Assembly (NCBI GenBank): GCA_947396885.1
Contig: OX377202.1
Span: 71,768,643-71,832,642, forward strand
DNA length: 64,000 bases
Reading direction: 5' to 3'
DNA from: Heligmosomoides polygyrus polygyrus
Taxonomy: Eukaryota; Nematoda; Chromadorea; Rhabditida; Heligmosomidae
Position 1 is the first letter of the stretch. Each line of letters opens with the position of its first letter. The translations under genes were made by a program, and so were the position numbers. The notes beneath the pieces are model-generated. The model worked only from the letters and a program-made list of their open reading frames with translations. It had not been told where the DNA came from and ran no database searches. Below, in pieces: positions 33,861-45,430 of this stretch.

Positions 33861-34358
33861 TGGATAATTATAACAACAGTTTATCACGCATAAGACAGAC
33901 GAAAGAAAAGTTGATGTTGACCTTTATCCTTTGTCGATTCAGACTTTGAGAAATACGTGCTTATCGAAACCTCGGCCCAAATAAGAAATTTTACAAGGAA
34001 CCTGGCACGTAAAATTAAAGTTTTTCATGATGCTAAACTTTCCAGCTTCAACAAAACCAGAATTTGCCTAATCATAAGAGAATCAGATGACCATGTAGAA
34101 ATAAGAGGTGTTGCAGAAATCGATTGAAGAGCCTTTTTAAAAGCTGAAAAGGTGCATATATATTCTAAAAAAGAAACTGGTAAGAACGTAGAGCTTATAC
34201 TATTGTGTCATAAAATTGGTTGAACATACAAATGAGCCACAGAACAGACGGCGGCATAAAGCAGGCAGAAGATAAATGAATGGTTTTCGTTAGAAAAACG
34301 CCACATGCTGGGATTATGAATATACTCCATATTTGCCTTTGAATCCTTTCATTTGAAG
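33861..34358. other. No gene seen
   Basis: AT-rich spacer. Confidence 0.4.
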
Positions 34359-34360
34359 AA

Positions 34361-36239
34361 GGGGTGTGCGTTTAAGGCCTATGTCATACCTTCGCTCACC
34401 CCGAGCGAAGGCGACGAACAGAGCGATGAGTGAAGTCTCTTCGCTAGCGTGAAGCTAGCGAAAAGACTTCGCTCATCGCTAAGAGACTTCGATTAACGAG
34501 TTACCGGTTTTACCGGTATTTTTCGCTAAAAAATTTTAACGAAATTTAATGGCGAAAATTTCTGTTAAATTGCATTAACGACATTTTAAGCGCCATTTCT
34601 GAAATTTGATTGCTATACATCAATTCCTCATAATTAGTCAGTTTTTTACAGCCTTTTTGTTCTGTTGTTTTATACGTGTACGTGAAAAAAGAATCGAAAA
34701 CGCGAAGAAATCAAATAGCCGAGAAAACAAGAAGAAGGACTAAGGAACGAAATAAGGGAATATCAAGGCTCCTACCATCTTCCCGTAAGTTTTGCGGAAA
34801 GTTGGACCGGTTCTTCGTGCAGCTTCAGGTTATGTTTGTAAGACTACGTGATGGCAACGTTGATCACCGCCTAACTGATGGACCGTGACTGCTGGTAGTG
34901 CCATGGCTTCGCTTTTACTGAACTACATACATGCCGTGCATGTCACCAGTCTTAACCTTTTCGTCTTCTTTTAGAGCTCTCTTATCAGTTGTCTTTGGGA
35001 GAAGCACAGTCAGTATACACGTGAAGCGGTGATGAGGTTAGACCAAATTGATTCTTTCCGAACTGGTGAACTTCCACAAAAAGGTACATCTTTGAATGTG
35101 TAGGTTTGGTTTTAGCAAGACATTTCCCCTATGTCTATGGATTTTTTCGACTAATTTGCGAACTTACTATAACATTGTTCATCAATCCCAAATGTGCTCA
35201 ACAAAAATCGGAAGAAACTGAGAAGCACGAAACACATTCGAACCCCAAGCTAATGTGCTGGCAGCTTTCTAGCGCATGCTTTAAGAAGAAAACCGAAGCG
35301 ATTAACTGCAGAGAAGTCGTAAAAGGATCGCGGAAAATGATGAGCTCTATTTGGAAAAATTGGGGAGGAGAAAGACAAGATGGACCACTGTTAACAAGGG
35401 ACGAGAAATGCACTTCTAAATACACGTGCTCCTTATGCATTTCCTTTGAGTACAAAATAGAAAGACTTAACAGTTGAGGTCTTACTTGGATGGCAAATGC
35501 AATTACTGAACTCAGAAAACTTCACTTCCATTAAAATTTGCTCAGCGGTCCGTGGCTGTTTATTTAATTCTCGCTGTCATCTGCAGGAAGAGCAGGACCG
35601 TTTGGTACAAAAGGAACCGACCTGTGAAACAGGCAGATCTATGGATTTCGCAATTTCTTCCAAAGGCAAACTGTACCAAAGGATTAGCAGTGGTTACTCC
35701 CACATCGATATTCTTCGTTAAAGTTTTCTGCAGTTTTTAGAAACAATTGCGGAAGTATAGCACTATCGTAGGCTGTAGAAGCCTACATAGCAAACGCCAA
35801 TTCTGTAAAAAGTGTTGTCAGGACAAATGAAAGCGCTCAAAAATCTTGAGTCGTTCTACGGCTCATAGCACTTTGGATCTTCCCAGAAGCTTGGCGACTT
35901 TTCGAAAGCTGAAAAACGAAGCATAGTAAGAAATTTGTTATTTTACTGCTTGGTTTTAAAATCGCAGCGATTTTTCTCGCTTGGCAACTTCGTTGATGAT
36001 AGATGACTGCTGTTGTTGTTTGTTGTGAAGACGAAGGCATCGCCCTATATAGTGATACAATGGCCATGTGGATGGAGTCTAAAAATCAATAAATAAAAGA
36101 TCTGGCCTTTCACCTTCTGAAACATTGCTAAACTGAAGGCATTTAAGGAAATTTTATTTAACGAATTTACCGACTTTAATTCAAAATTTTCGTTAGAAAT
36201 GGTCATTAAAAATTTACCGAAAAAATTTAACGCACACTC
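34361..36239. mobile_element. Possible hAT-like non-autonomous element
   Basis: The left end GGGGTGTGCGTTTAAGG and the reverse complement of the right end, GAGTGTGCGTTAAATTTTT, resemble each other and the CAGGGGT(G/T)..CGTTTAA ends at 30.1 and 42.4 kb. Inside each end lies a TTACCGG/AAATTTTAACGAAATTTAA-type stretch (34500-34590 and 36150-36230). The interior of about 1.6 kb has no transposase; the 123-codon frame at 35106-35477 is unrecognised. A clean 8 bp target duplication is not visible, so the two ends may belong to separate insertions. Confidence 0.4.
34389..34479. repeat. Two adjacent hairpins
   Basis: CCTTCGCTC/GAGCGAAGG forms a short stem at 34389-34411. Arms 34423-34448 and 34454-34479 (26 nt each, two mismatches, 5 nt loop) form a longer one, centred on TTCGCTAGC/GCTAGCGAA. 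They lie in the subterminal part of the hAT-like element, where such hairpins are common. Confidence 0.65.
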
Positions 36240-39200
36240 ATGATTTAATAGTGAAACTCCGAAAGAAGTATAAGACTCATTCATGCCAAGTCGTTAACGA
36301 TTACTGTCGCAAGCGACAGAGATAGAAATAGCGCAACAACGTTTCATTCAGATATGCTACAGCTCGTCAGACAGTGAAGATATTTGATGGTGAACTGAGG
36401 ATGCAAGAAATTCCGTTTAAATACGACGCCAGCTTTCAAGTTCAGCGTTTCCACGAACGTTTCTTTCTCGGAGTATACCTCGTTCGGTGGTTTAGCGCGC
36501 GAAAAGCTGTGTAACCCAGCGTTAAACTAATGTCTTCCGAAGGTTCAGGGCGTAAGTATGCTACACAGCTGTGTCTTTGAATTTGAACTAATTTCTTTTC
36601 GAAAGGATGCTCAAAGTGGAGGGACCGGCTTAAAATTCAAAGGGAAGCTTCAGCGGTAGAGGCTTGGCTCCAGAAGCGAGAGTACTTGAAGGAACAGTAG
36701 CGCATTCAGGTAAACGCAGCTGTGGTGGCCTTCCCGCTTCAGTGGTGAAGTGCGCAGTCCGAACAGTTCGCATGTATGGGAGGGTAGGAGCCATCGCGTT
36801 TTTAATCCTCGACGACGGGGATGAATATCGCCTGGCTGCGGGCTGGAGGCGTCGAACTGGACGGTGGCCTCCGTCGTCGGCGACGATTAACTCCCTCGTT
36901 CTCACCGAACGTCGCGCTCACAGATGTGCTGCACGTGAACCGATCTCGATCCATAGCATGCGCAAGCGGCTCTAAAAAGGCGGTCACTTAACGGCAATGT
37001 GGAATAGAAGGAAGAGCGCCTCAGGGACATATAGCCTGCCTTTTAGCTGCCGTTTTACAACTTAAAACTTCCCAGTAATGTTGCAAAATAACATAGAGTT
37101 AACATCATGTTGCTTCTTGTACGATGCTGCTTTCTCACAGTAGCGAACGTTTTAACAATTTTGATAGGCTTTAAACAAGAGCGTTTAAAATGCTGGATTA
37201 TAGAGTGATGACTTCACCGTTTCTTTTTTCTATTCCTCTGGACGATCGTCTAATCTTGTCAAGACTTTCCAGTACTTCCAGGTTCTTCAACTATGAATCA
37301 AATGCTTCCTGTTGGTGCTTTATGGTGAGGTTTTAGACAATCCGTTCATAGCACGCAAATTTCGATTCAATTCTGCTGTAGCGATTTCGAGATTTAGGAC
37401 AGCGGGCTCTAGGGCTCGAGAGCCGATGCTTTCCGCTATCACGGAAAGGGGTTTAAACTCTTCAGTTTTTACGACACATCTTAAATGCTTTACATGTTTC
37501 TATGCTGTTTTATGTTCGTGTTCCATCCATTTCCATTTGGCGACAGCGACACCATGGAAATAGACTGCTTCGGGAGTGACACGCATTCCATCAAGGCTTG
37601 CAACTCTAACGCCTTCTTTGATTACCCCTCCGGAACCTCATGGTAGTTAATCGTCTTGGCACTCTGATATCAGCTTTCGGGGGGGGGGGGGATTAGTAGC
37701 AAGTAGCTTGTAGAAGGCTTTTCCTACGCTTATCAAGCCTTGTGATACAATGATTATTTCCATTTTCTTTCCCATAATCGCATGCAGTATGCAACAGGTT
37801 TTCAACACCATTAGCACTTTTTTGCGGTGCCATCATTTTAGCAGAACCTCCAATGGGCATACCAAAAGCTCTTGTGAGCTCTATCAAACCGTTTGTGCAG
37901 GATCAAGCACGAAGAATGACGAATTACCACACGGAACGACTCTCACTTATCCTCCTGAGTTTACCTCGCATCACAGCGCTTGCCTGCCTAGAATGTGACT
38001 CGTCCCTTAACTTCCATTCATTTCCTTCCGTCTCAATGACAAGTTGACACTTCGCTTCCTTGGGCACAGGTCAGCGTTCTGATCAAAGATGTGCGGAATT
38101 TCGGATGGGTGTTCCGAGGCCGTTTTTGCCCTTCGTTTCGTGTTTTATGATCCGCTTTGTGACAGGAAGGGATAAACGCAAAAGGAAAAAAGCTTTTTTG
38201 ACCGGAGTCGGTCGCTGATCAATACCAGCGTTTCAATGAAGGCTATTAGGAGGGGAAAAACGTTAGAATAACTGTTCCCTAAGCCTTTCTTGATTTTGAT
38301 TTAGCAGAATATTTGAGTCTGCTCTTTCTTGATATGTGCATCTTGCAATTTGTAACACACGAAAAAAACCCAAAAAGGGAAAAAAATTCGCAGACAGCGT
38401 ACCGCTCTGAAAAAATAGGCAGATGAAGGAGTAGATCGTTATTCAATTCCATTAGACCTTCCTAATTATTTAATGATGATTCCTTTAAATGTTACGTGGA
38501 ATTCAAAGAAGGCAAGGAAAGCTGATTTTGGCACAAAATCTCTGAAGACTATTTAGATCATACGCTATCACAGAATTAGTTATTTCTGAAAGTCCTATGC
38601 GGCACTGAGCGGGCTGCTGTCCGCAGCGTTGGCAGTGTATCACCCTTCGCCTAGTTTCCGGTTTTGTGCTTTCCTAGGAGAGCATAGAAACCGTGCTTAA
38701 GTGAGTGTTCCACGACCGTGTGGGCACCGGCCCGCTAAGTACCGTCTATGCTGTGAAACGTCTATGAAGCACTCGCATTAAAAAACTTTTTCTGAATGTA
38801 AAGCTGGCTTTGGAAAATCTCGAAGTGAAAATCTCATTTGGGTCTCTATAAAAAGTTCTAAAATTATGGAAAAGTACAAATGTCTGGAAATAGTCAACAA
38901 AAATATCAACTTCCAGACAGTTACTATGGACTACTACTTCGACATTAGCAACGGTTTTCCAATCAAATGCATCGATAAACGTTATTGACATAAAGATACC
39001 TCGTGGGTAATTTTCCTCCAGTCCCGCATGTTCGAAATACTCCCATTTCTAGACCGCAGCCGTTTTCATGCGAAGTTGCGAAATTTCAGCTTTAAGGTAA
39101 ATCAAACATAATCCACCTAACTTACACAGCGAAAGGCTGCAGATTAGTCAAACGGGGACAGTTGGAATCACGACAAAACAAGGGTTGCTAGCCGGAATCT

Positions 39201-39985
39201 GCAGGATGCCATGTACCGCAATTGATCACTTATTGGTAGTCATCCGCGGCAGACTTCTGCTGTGTAGCACCTGCTTTATTATGGAAGTCAGATTTTGTTA
39301 CAAGAACGTTGCCGCAATGCATCCTTGTAACATCACGTAGCATCTATAGCAAGCATACTCGGCAGAGGCGTGTGTAAGGACATTCTTTCTTCTGCAGTAG
39401 TTTGCAGTCGTTTTAATTCAAATTAAGGATCAAAACAAACATTGCAACGAAGACTAGCTCTGATAGCTTCCTTATCCTCTCCAAAGATATACTCTGTTTG
39501 ATAGTGCATCTGTCTCTCACAGTTGAAGTGCTGACTAATTTATATTTCATTGCGATCAAAGTTTTCAAGTATTTGCTCAAGTGTGCAGGACATGAACTCG
39601 ACTTTACACCCATGTTATAACCCGCCGGCTTCTTCCCCGCCATGTTTCTCCATTAGATTACGTGAGACAGGAAAACCTGCGCATTTCTTCAAATACGAAC
39701 AGGATGCTTTTTTTTTTCAAAGATCACTGCTCGTACGTTCAGGTGCGACTGGGTTGCGTTGAATTACTATGCTAGATGGAAGTGTAAAACGCAGTGGGAA
39801 GTGCAACGAAGAAGTCACTTCTTCTTCACGTTCAAGCCAATGTGTTTTGCATCGCTATTCGAACAGCAGATTGTTTGTTTTCATAACGCTTCGTAACATC
39901 TTAGGAGACTTGTCAGGTAGAAACTTCACCATTTTTAAAATTCACGGCGTGAACTGAGATGCGGATTTCAAATCGCCACTACAAC
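36240..39985. other. No supported gene; GC-rich patch at 36.6-37.0 kb
   Basis: The 36630-36980 patch is richer in CG dinucleotides than its surroundings and is open in several frames on both strands, which fits composition more than coding. A G12 run lies near 37680-37691. The rest is AT-rich and non-repetitive. Confidence 0.35.
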
Positions 39986-39987
39986 AA

Positions 39988-40200
39988 TCGCATGGCGCAG
40001 CCGAAGGAGCTGTCGCTCGCTCTCTAAATCAAGGCTTCTGTTTGCGGCTCTCCACCCAGGCCGAACAACTCTTCCATTCCTCCGGGGTCGGTGAATTGAT
40101 GCCAGTCTCGTCTGAGAAGGGTAAAATTTGCTTAATGCGTAGGCCGACCACGCGTTTAAATTGCCGCCACGACATCCCGAAGAATGCGTGGGGCAATTCT
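39988..40200 (+). mobile_element. SINE-1 copy, diverged and tail-less
   Basis: CGCATGGCGCAGCCGAAGG (A-box), then CACCCAGGCCGAACAACTC, TCCGGGGTCGGTGAATTG, GCCGACCACGCGTTTAAATT and CATCCCGAAGAATGCG follow the family order. Confidence 0.7.
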
Positions 40201-40985
40201 TTAATGTCTTGTTTTGCTACTAAAAGAATTGGAAGAATTGGCTGTTCAATTCACCAGGAGCACGGCCGTTCTTTATCCTTTATTAGTAGAATTCATGCAT
40301 ATCGAAGAGTATACGAGAGCGCTAGAAAAGCTTCAAAAGCACAAGAAGAGTTAGTGCCACAGTCGTGAGTCGATTTCCTAAAAAAGATTCTCAATAGTTC
40401 TGAAAGAGAGCTGGCTACGGAAAGCATGCTTGGGATGCATTAGGCTGATATATCTCCTATCCTCGCCAAACGTTTACCGAAATGTGAGACTCACTAAGCT
40501 CTTATCATAACAAACGCTTACTGGGAGTTCAAGAGTACTGTCCTAGAACAGGAAGAGCTCAACACACATACAATAATGTTCTCGTGATGAAGATGACTTC
40601 AAGTGCACTGTAGAAATCTAGATTGGATACGCAGTTTCGCTCAACACTAACTTTCAGCTCAGACTTCGCATGTCTACCCTTGCTCTCTACTCTGAGGAAC
40701 TCTAGAAAACGCAGCGGGATGACCTTCTGAACTAGGCAGCGTATTTCTGCCAGTTCTTTCTACTGATATAAAAAATTCTACTGATAAAAAATTTGAGCTT
40801 AGGGTCGTTTCGGCACTGCCTTCAATCCAACCTATTAATTAATAGGTGTTTCCGATTTTCAAAGGCTAGAACTTTCTTTCGCCAGCGCAATAGAGTAGTT
40901 TCCGATGTGACATCCTCTTTTCGAACCCCTTCCTCCGTCAGTGTTTGCGCCTAACGGCTGATGTGCTGATATGCTTGCAGGGAGA
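40201..40985. other. No gene seen
   Basis: Contains a short perfect palindrome ACCTATTAATTAATAGGT at 40829-40846. Otherwise unremarkable. Confidence 0.4.
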
Positions 40986-41589
40986 AATAGATGGTGTAAG
41001 CAAGTAATGGGAAAAATATGAAAATGAGAATAAAAAGAATTAGAATTACACTAAGACTCCAGAATTTCTTCAAGCTTGATACCAAGATTGCTATTATATC
41101 TTTATCCGGCTAACGTTTCGACGCAACCGCCTTCGTCAGAGCTCGAAAAAACAAGGAACTTAGAGAGGTTATTCGTCCAAGATGTCAATTCACAGGGGTG
41201 TAAAAGGATAGAGTTAGATCGAAACAGAACGAGGAGGTACCACTCTAACTAACCTTAAGATAGCAACCGAGAGGCTCCGTCACGCTCGGATGGAGGCAGA
41301 TTGGGCGAGTGAGACTCTCCTCTTCTCGTCATCTCTACAACGACCCTCCCTCTATTGTCAGACCGCAAAGATCAGCAGATCGCACGAGGCTCCAGAAGTT
41401 ACCATCACGCGTTCCTCTCCCTCCTATTCGTTACGGGGTTCCTCGGGGCAAAATCCACAGCGCTTCAAGACTCTTGCGTACTGTGATGTCGACCTCGCGC
41501 GCAGGGACTGTCAGCGCTACCTCAGACATTACGCCACCGTGAATTCGCAAACCTGTGTTCCCCTAACGGTGTCGAAGGCTTTCATCTGT

Positions 41590-41775
41590 TAAGCCATCTT
41601 CGTGTTCCTTCATCTTACCCTCAAGGCGGCCTGCCTGTCTCATCGATGTATTCCTACTTGCACTGGGAACAAGTTATGACGTACACCACCGCCGATGCCA
41701 TGCATTCTCCTTCTTTACCAAACGGACACACCACACATGAAGGAGTAGTACAAGCTCGAAACAATTCTACGATTT
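41590..41775 (-). pseudogene. Penelope-like GIY-YIG fragment
   Basis: Nucleotide-level match to 15890-16055 on the minus strand (shared CAGGCGGCC.../...GCCTGC and CACATGAAGGAGT-like blocks). It is interrupted by stops and carries only the region around the VVY motif. Confidence 0.5.
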
Positions 41776-41839
41776 TAGTTTAACATCAGGCCACGATTCA
41801 GTGACGGTCGGACATCGAATTACAATTACAATTGTACTG

Positions 41840-42236
41840 TTTTGTCCACGTCCTATAGCACGAACACGAACCGCTCTGAAAATATTCTACCTGCCTCCTG
41901 CTACAAACGTTCAAACAACAATATACTGCGCTGCGCTGCTTATTATAGTTCTAGGCTTAGTGTAGTAGACTTGACGTCTGAAATAACGCTGTCGGTTCTC
42001 GTCAAGCTGTCGTGCTACAATTCTTATCTCAATATATTCGAGTCAAGCTTTAGTCCTATTCATCAGACCCTAGAAAAAGCGAGAGGGGTTGGAGAGATTA
42101 CGCTTCCAACAAGGAATTGAGGTTGCGGAGTTTCAGAAGTTAGTTAGTGGGAGAATGAGTTGAATGGGAGATTAGACAACCCTCTGAATTTACGGAAGTG
42201 GTCCAAAGGCACAAAACTCCCAGATGGAGACAGACT
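41840..42236. repeat. Left arm of a roughly 400 bp inverted repeat
   Basis: Pairs with 43077-43488. Shared landmarks are GAACACGAACCGCTCTGAAA, TCTACCTGCCTCCT, CTTAGT/CTAGGCTTAG and TAACTTCTGAAA/TTTCAGAAGTTA. It contains TTCGAGTCAAGCTTTAGTCC and ATTCATCAGACCCTAG, which look like a diverged Penelope-type terminal signature. Confidence 0.75.
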
Positions 42237-42284
42237 CGAAATATCATGACGGCTACCTGTTTCCACTGATTCATGTAACTAAAT

Positions 42285-42381
42285 GGTTTTCTCGACGTTA
42301 GATTTCGTTTAAAAAATTATCAAAAAATGAAGGTAAATCCGGTTAATCGGTAAAACATTAATTGTTAAACGCGAACCCCTG
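42285..42381 (-). repeat. hAT-like terminal fragment
   Basis: The reverse complement begins CAGGGGTTCGCGTTTAACAA, then TTTTACCGATTAACCGG and an AT stretch ending in TTTAAACGAAATC. Same layout as the fragment at 30.1 kb. Confidence 0.45.
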
Positions 42382-43076
42382 AACCATTCGCAGTTTTAAA
42401 GAGGCGCGCCCTTACTAAGGTAAGGCAGCTGTCCTTGGCTGGACTGAAGGCACTCAGGTGTGCAGATGAACTCAAGAGGATAGGACAAAAGGATGTACCG
42501 GCAATGATGAAGGTTTCCCCACTCTAATAATAACCGAAGCTAGGCCACCAGCACCGGAGATTGTATGAGCGTGTAATTAGAAAACCAAGGAATATGGGGC
42601 ATCCGGAAAACGGGAACGGTGTCCTTATAGAAAATGGCGAACCGAGGTCATCAAGTGATATCTCGTCGAAGTAGGCGGGGAGCCTTAATTGGAACGAGAT
42701 AGGGACGGCTTACAAGAGCAGGAGACCGTGGGGCACCGCGTGACCAAACCTTTGAGGAGGGAAGAAGAAAAGGAATGTGAGAGACCAGAAACTAACAGGC
42801 AATAAAAGATAGTAAACGGGGTTTGTTCCGAACCAGCATTATAGATCCATCTAATATCCTCGTTCGGCACAGAAGAACAAAGCTTAGCAGGCTAGTCTAT
42901 GTGAATCCCGTCAAGCCATTGAACGTAGGTTGAAAATTGCGTCGAGCGACTATTATCGAGACTTTATTCGGCTCACATTTCGGACAAGCACATTTTACAA
43001 TGTCTGGAAAACTAAACTGTACCCAGTTGGGCGTCATCCACAAGATTGCTGACAGGATGACCCTAATAGAATGCCG

Positions 43077-43488
43077 TACTCTGTCGCCATCTGGAAAGTG
43101 TGTGCCTTTGGATCACTTCCGTAAGTTCAACCAGGTTGTCTAACTAACCTCGCGTTCGTCTCATTCTCCCGCTAACTTCTGAAATTCCAGCAACCTCAAT
43201 CCCTTGTTGGACGCGCAATCTTTCCAACTCCTCTCGCCTCTTCTGGGGTCTGGTGAATATGAGTAGAGCGTGACCCAAATATACTGAGAAAAGAATTGTA
43301 GCAAAATAGCTTGACGAAAACCGACACCGTTGTTTTAGCCGCTAAGTCCAGGATACTAAGCCTAGAACTACAATAAGCCGCGATAGAGCAGTATTCTATT
43401 GTTTGAATTTTTGGACTCGGATGTCGTAGGAGGCAGGTAGAACAATTTCAGAGCGGTTCGTGTTCGGCCAGTAGGGCATGGACAAAAT
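43077..43488. repeat. Right arm of the roughly 400 bp inverted repeat
   Basis: Reverse complement of 41840-42236 with scattered differences. The loop of about 840 bp holds the hAT-like end at 42.3 kb and unique sequence. Confidence 0.75.
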
Positions 43489-43535
43489 TTTTTATTCTCA
43501 TTTCCATCTTCTTCCCATTACTTGCACACAACTGC

Positions 43536-43625
43536 TATAGGGGTTAGACTTACCCACGATGAGGCATTCAAGATAAACCTTGGTTTATCATGAATGCCTC
43601 ATCGTGGAAACGTATAACCCCTATA
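43536..43625. repeat. Near-perfect 90 bp palindrome
   Basis: TATAGGGGTTAGACTTACCC at the left is mirrored by GGAAACGTATAACCCCTATA at the right, with CACGATGAGGCATTCA in the stem and a two-base centre. Arms are about 44 bases. It resembles a minimal MITE flanked by TA, but a single copy cannot show mobility. It could extrude as a cruciform or transcribe into a hairpin. Confidence 0.8.
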
Positions 43626-44341
43626 CTACAGATATAGCGTTGATGAATCCGGCCCTGATGGTTAAAATTGTATAAAATTTGACTCATTTTTGCCATTCTT
43701 ATATGGCTAAATCATTGTTGCAGCATTTCCAGATACCCTGTTTCCTAATGTTTGTTGTATGTATAGTATGTGCAGTCGCAGAGGACACAGAACGGGATGA
43801 ACGACAAGAGATCGCTGGTGATTAACCGTTTGATTGCACTCCTAATCATGTGATTGCTTTGCACAGCTCCCGCCTCACCTACGAATAGCTCGCCACAGGG
43901 TAAGTAGACTGGATATGGTAAACCAACCCATAACCTCAGTGAATAATGCTCGCTAGTAAAATTCCGCTTAAGACTGGTTACCCTACCTGGACACTGAAGC
44001 GACGGTGTGAAGCGGGTTTACTAATGTGAAGTAGCATCGCAAGGGTAGCTGCAAAAGACAGTATATGCAAGATCTGCTCACCCTTCAACATGAAAGTGCG
44101 CTCTGTAGCATGTGGAGGACAGCATCAGGCGTATGTGGAGGGTTCGAGGCGCAACGGTAGTGACTTGTGTTGGCCTACAATAATGCACTTCTTAATAGAT
44201 GCGAATAACGTCAAGAGGTGACTGAACGATGCGACACCTCCATGTTCTGAATGCGTGCGAAAGCACAGTTCTTTAGAAGCCAACGGCAGAAGTACGCCAC
44301 TGCCTGTTCCAGCCAATAACGATCCTGAGGCATTTTCGCAT
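43626..44341. other. No gene seen
   Basis: Unremarkable sequence before the next SINE. Confidence 0.4.
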
Positions 44342-44350
44342 AAACCTATC

Positions 44351-44640
44351 CTAAAAGGATAAAGGATAAAGGACGGCGTTACTCAATCCCCTTTGGGATG
44401 CGCCAGCGCATTCTACTTCTATGGGATGTCGTGGAGGCGATATGAATGCATATTTGGCCATACAATGACTTGCGGTGGCCAGCCGATGAACAAGTCAGCA
44501 CTTTATCCTTCCCAGACACGTCTGGTTCCAATTCACCGACCCCGGAGGGATGCAAGGCTTTGTTGGCCTGGGCGGAAAATCCGAACCTGGTGTCGGGTGC
44601 ACGCGACCGTCGGCGCCTCCTCTGACTGCGCTACGCGCCC
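44351..44640 (-). mobile_element. SINE-1 copy, nearly full length
   Basis: On the minus strand: GGGCGCGTAGCGCAGTC head (A-box), B-box GGTTCGGATTTTCC, family body, and the tail CCTTTATCCTTTATCC. Flanks AAACCTATC (44342-44350) and AAACTTATC (44641-44649) are a probable 9 bp target duplication with one difference. Confidence 0.85.
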
Positions 44641-45257
44641 AAACTTATCGTACAGTGATCTTATACAACCTACTGTATCTATGGTGTATGTCTTTCGAAT
44701 TCATGATAGCCCACAACATGACTCACAAAGCAGACAACATATAACAGGAATGATCTTTCAAAACGTTCAATGCAAAGGTGAAACAACTCCAGTACGTCAG
44801 GAATGCTCCCACCGCACTGATGAATTGAAGAAATTTCATGAAGGTGGGCAAGTAAAGCTGCAGCTGTGGCATCGACGGGAACCGCTCGAGGAACAAGCAC
44901 ACCGACCGTTCCCTCCACGAACTATGACTTACGTCATCTCCAGCAGAAGTCGTTTTCCCACTTCGTCGTTAAGCTGCGTCGGGCAGGGTACCAAAAACCT
45001 CCAGGTGAGCACTGCGGGCGCGTAATGGTGCGACGCGATCGCATTCAGATTGAAATCTCAACCTACTGGTTTCTGCCGCACCAGCATGTCTCACCCTTTC
45101 CCAGTCTAGCGCTGGGTGATCGATAAAGCGGAAATGGGTAAGCCTGGGCTCCGCCGCTTAGAGTTGGTGAGAACAAGGTGCTGATCGCATAAGATGCCCT
45201 GAAAAACAAGGCGTTTTATTACGAAACGGAAGTAGACGTGTACCACAAAGAATGAAA
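44641..45257. other. No supported gene
   Basis: A 210-codon plus frame spans 44393-45025, but its first third is antisense SINE-1 and the rest shows no recognisable domain, so it is not called. Confidence 0.35.
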
Positions 45258-45430
45258 GGGTAAAGGACGAATTTGCCACGCATCCTATTTCTGCTGGATA
45301 TCAAGGCAATTTCAACGCGTATTTGGCCTGTACAATGGCTTGCGGCGGGCATCCAATGTACATTTCAGTGTTTTAACCATAGATGTCTGGTAACAATCCC
45401 CGAAGGCCCGAAGTCCCGAAGAGGTGGAAG
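45258..45430 (-). mobile_element. SINE-1 fragment, strongly diverged
   Basis: GGGTAAAGGACG tail remnant, then TTTGGCCTGTACAATGGCTT and GGGCATCCAATGTACA follow the minus-strand order of the family. The head is not recognisable. Confidence 0.55.

Larger units (their letters stand above)
40990..43530 (-). mobile_element. Third Penelope-like relic with nested inverted repeat
   Basis: A terminal repeat at about 41090-41290 carries CCGGCTAACGTTTCGACGC and TTCGTCAGAGCTCG. The minus strand of about 41590-41770 then matches the GIY-YIG part of the 15.9-kb element (CTCATCGATGTATTCC, GTACACCACC), with stops. The outer edges are themselves inverted (TGGGAAAAATATGAAAATGAG near 41009 against CTCATTTCCATCTTCTTCCCA near 43498). 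Reverse transcriptase is missing; its place is taken by the palindrome 41840-43488. A fragment CTTTATTCGGCTCACATTTCG at 42961-42981 is another terminal-repeat piece. Confidence 0.65.

Noticed and set aside
36630..36980. GC-rich multi-frame region as an exon or CpG-like promoter
   Set aside because: Open on both strands because of composition; no splice sites, start or recognisable domain.
44393..45025. 210-codon plus-strand open frame
   Set aside because: Its first third is antisense SINE-1 and the remainder shows no domain; open by chance.
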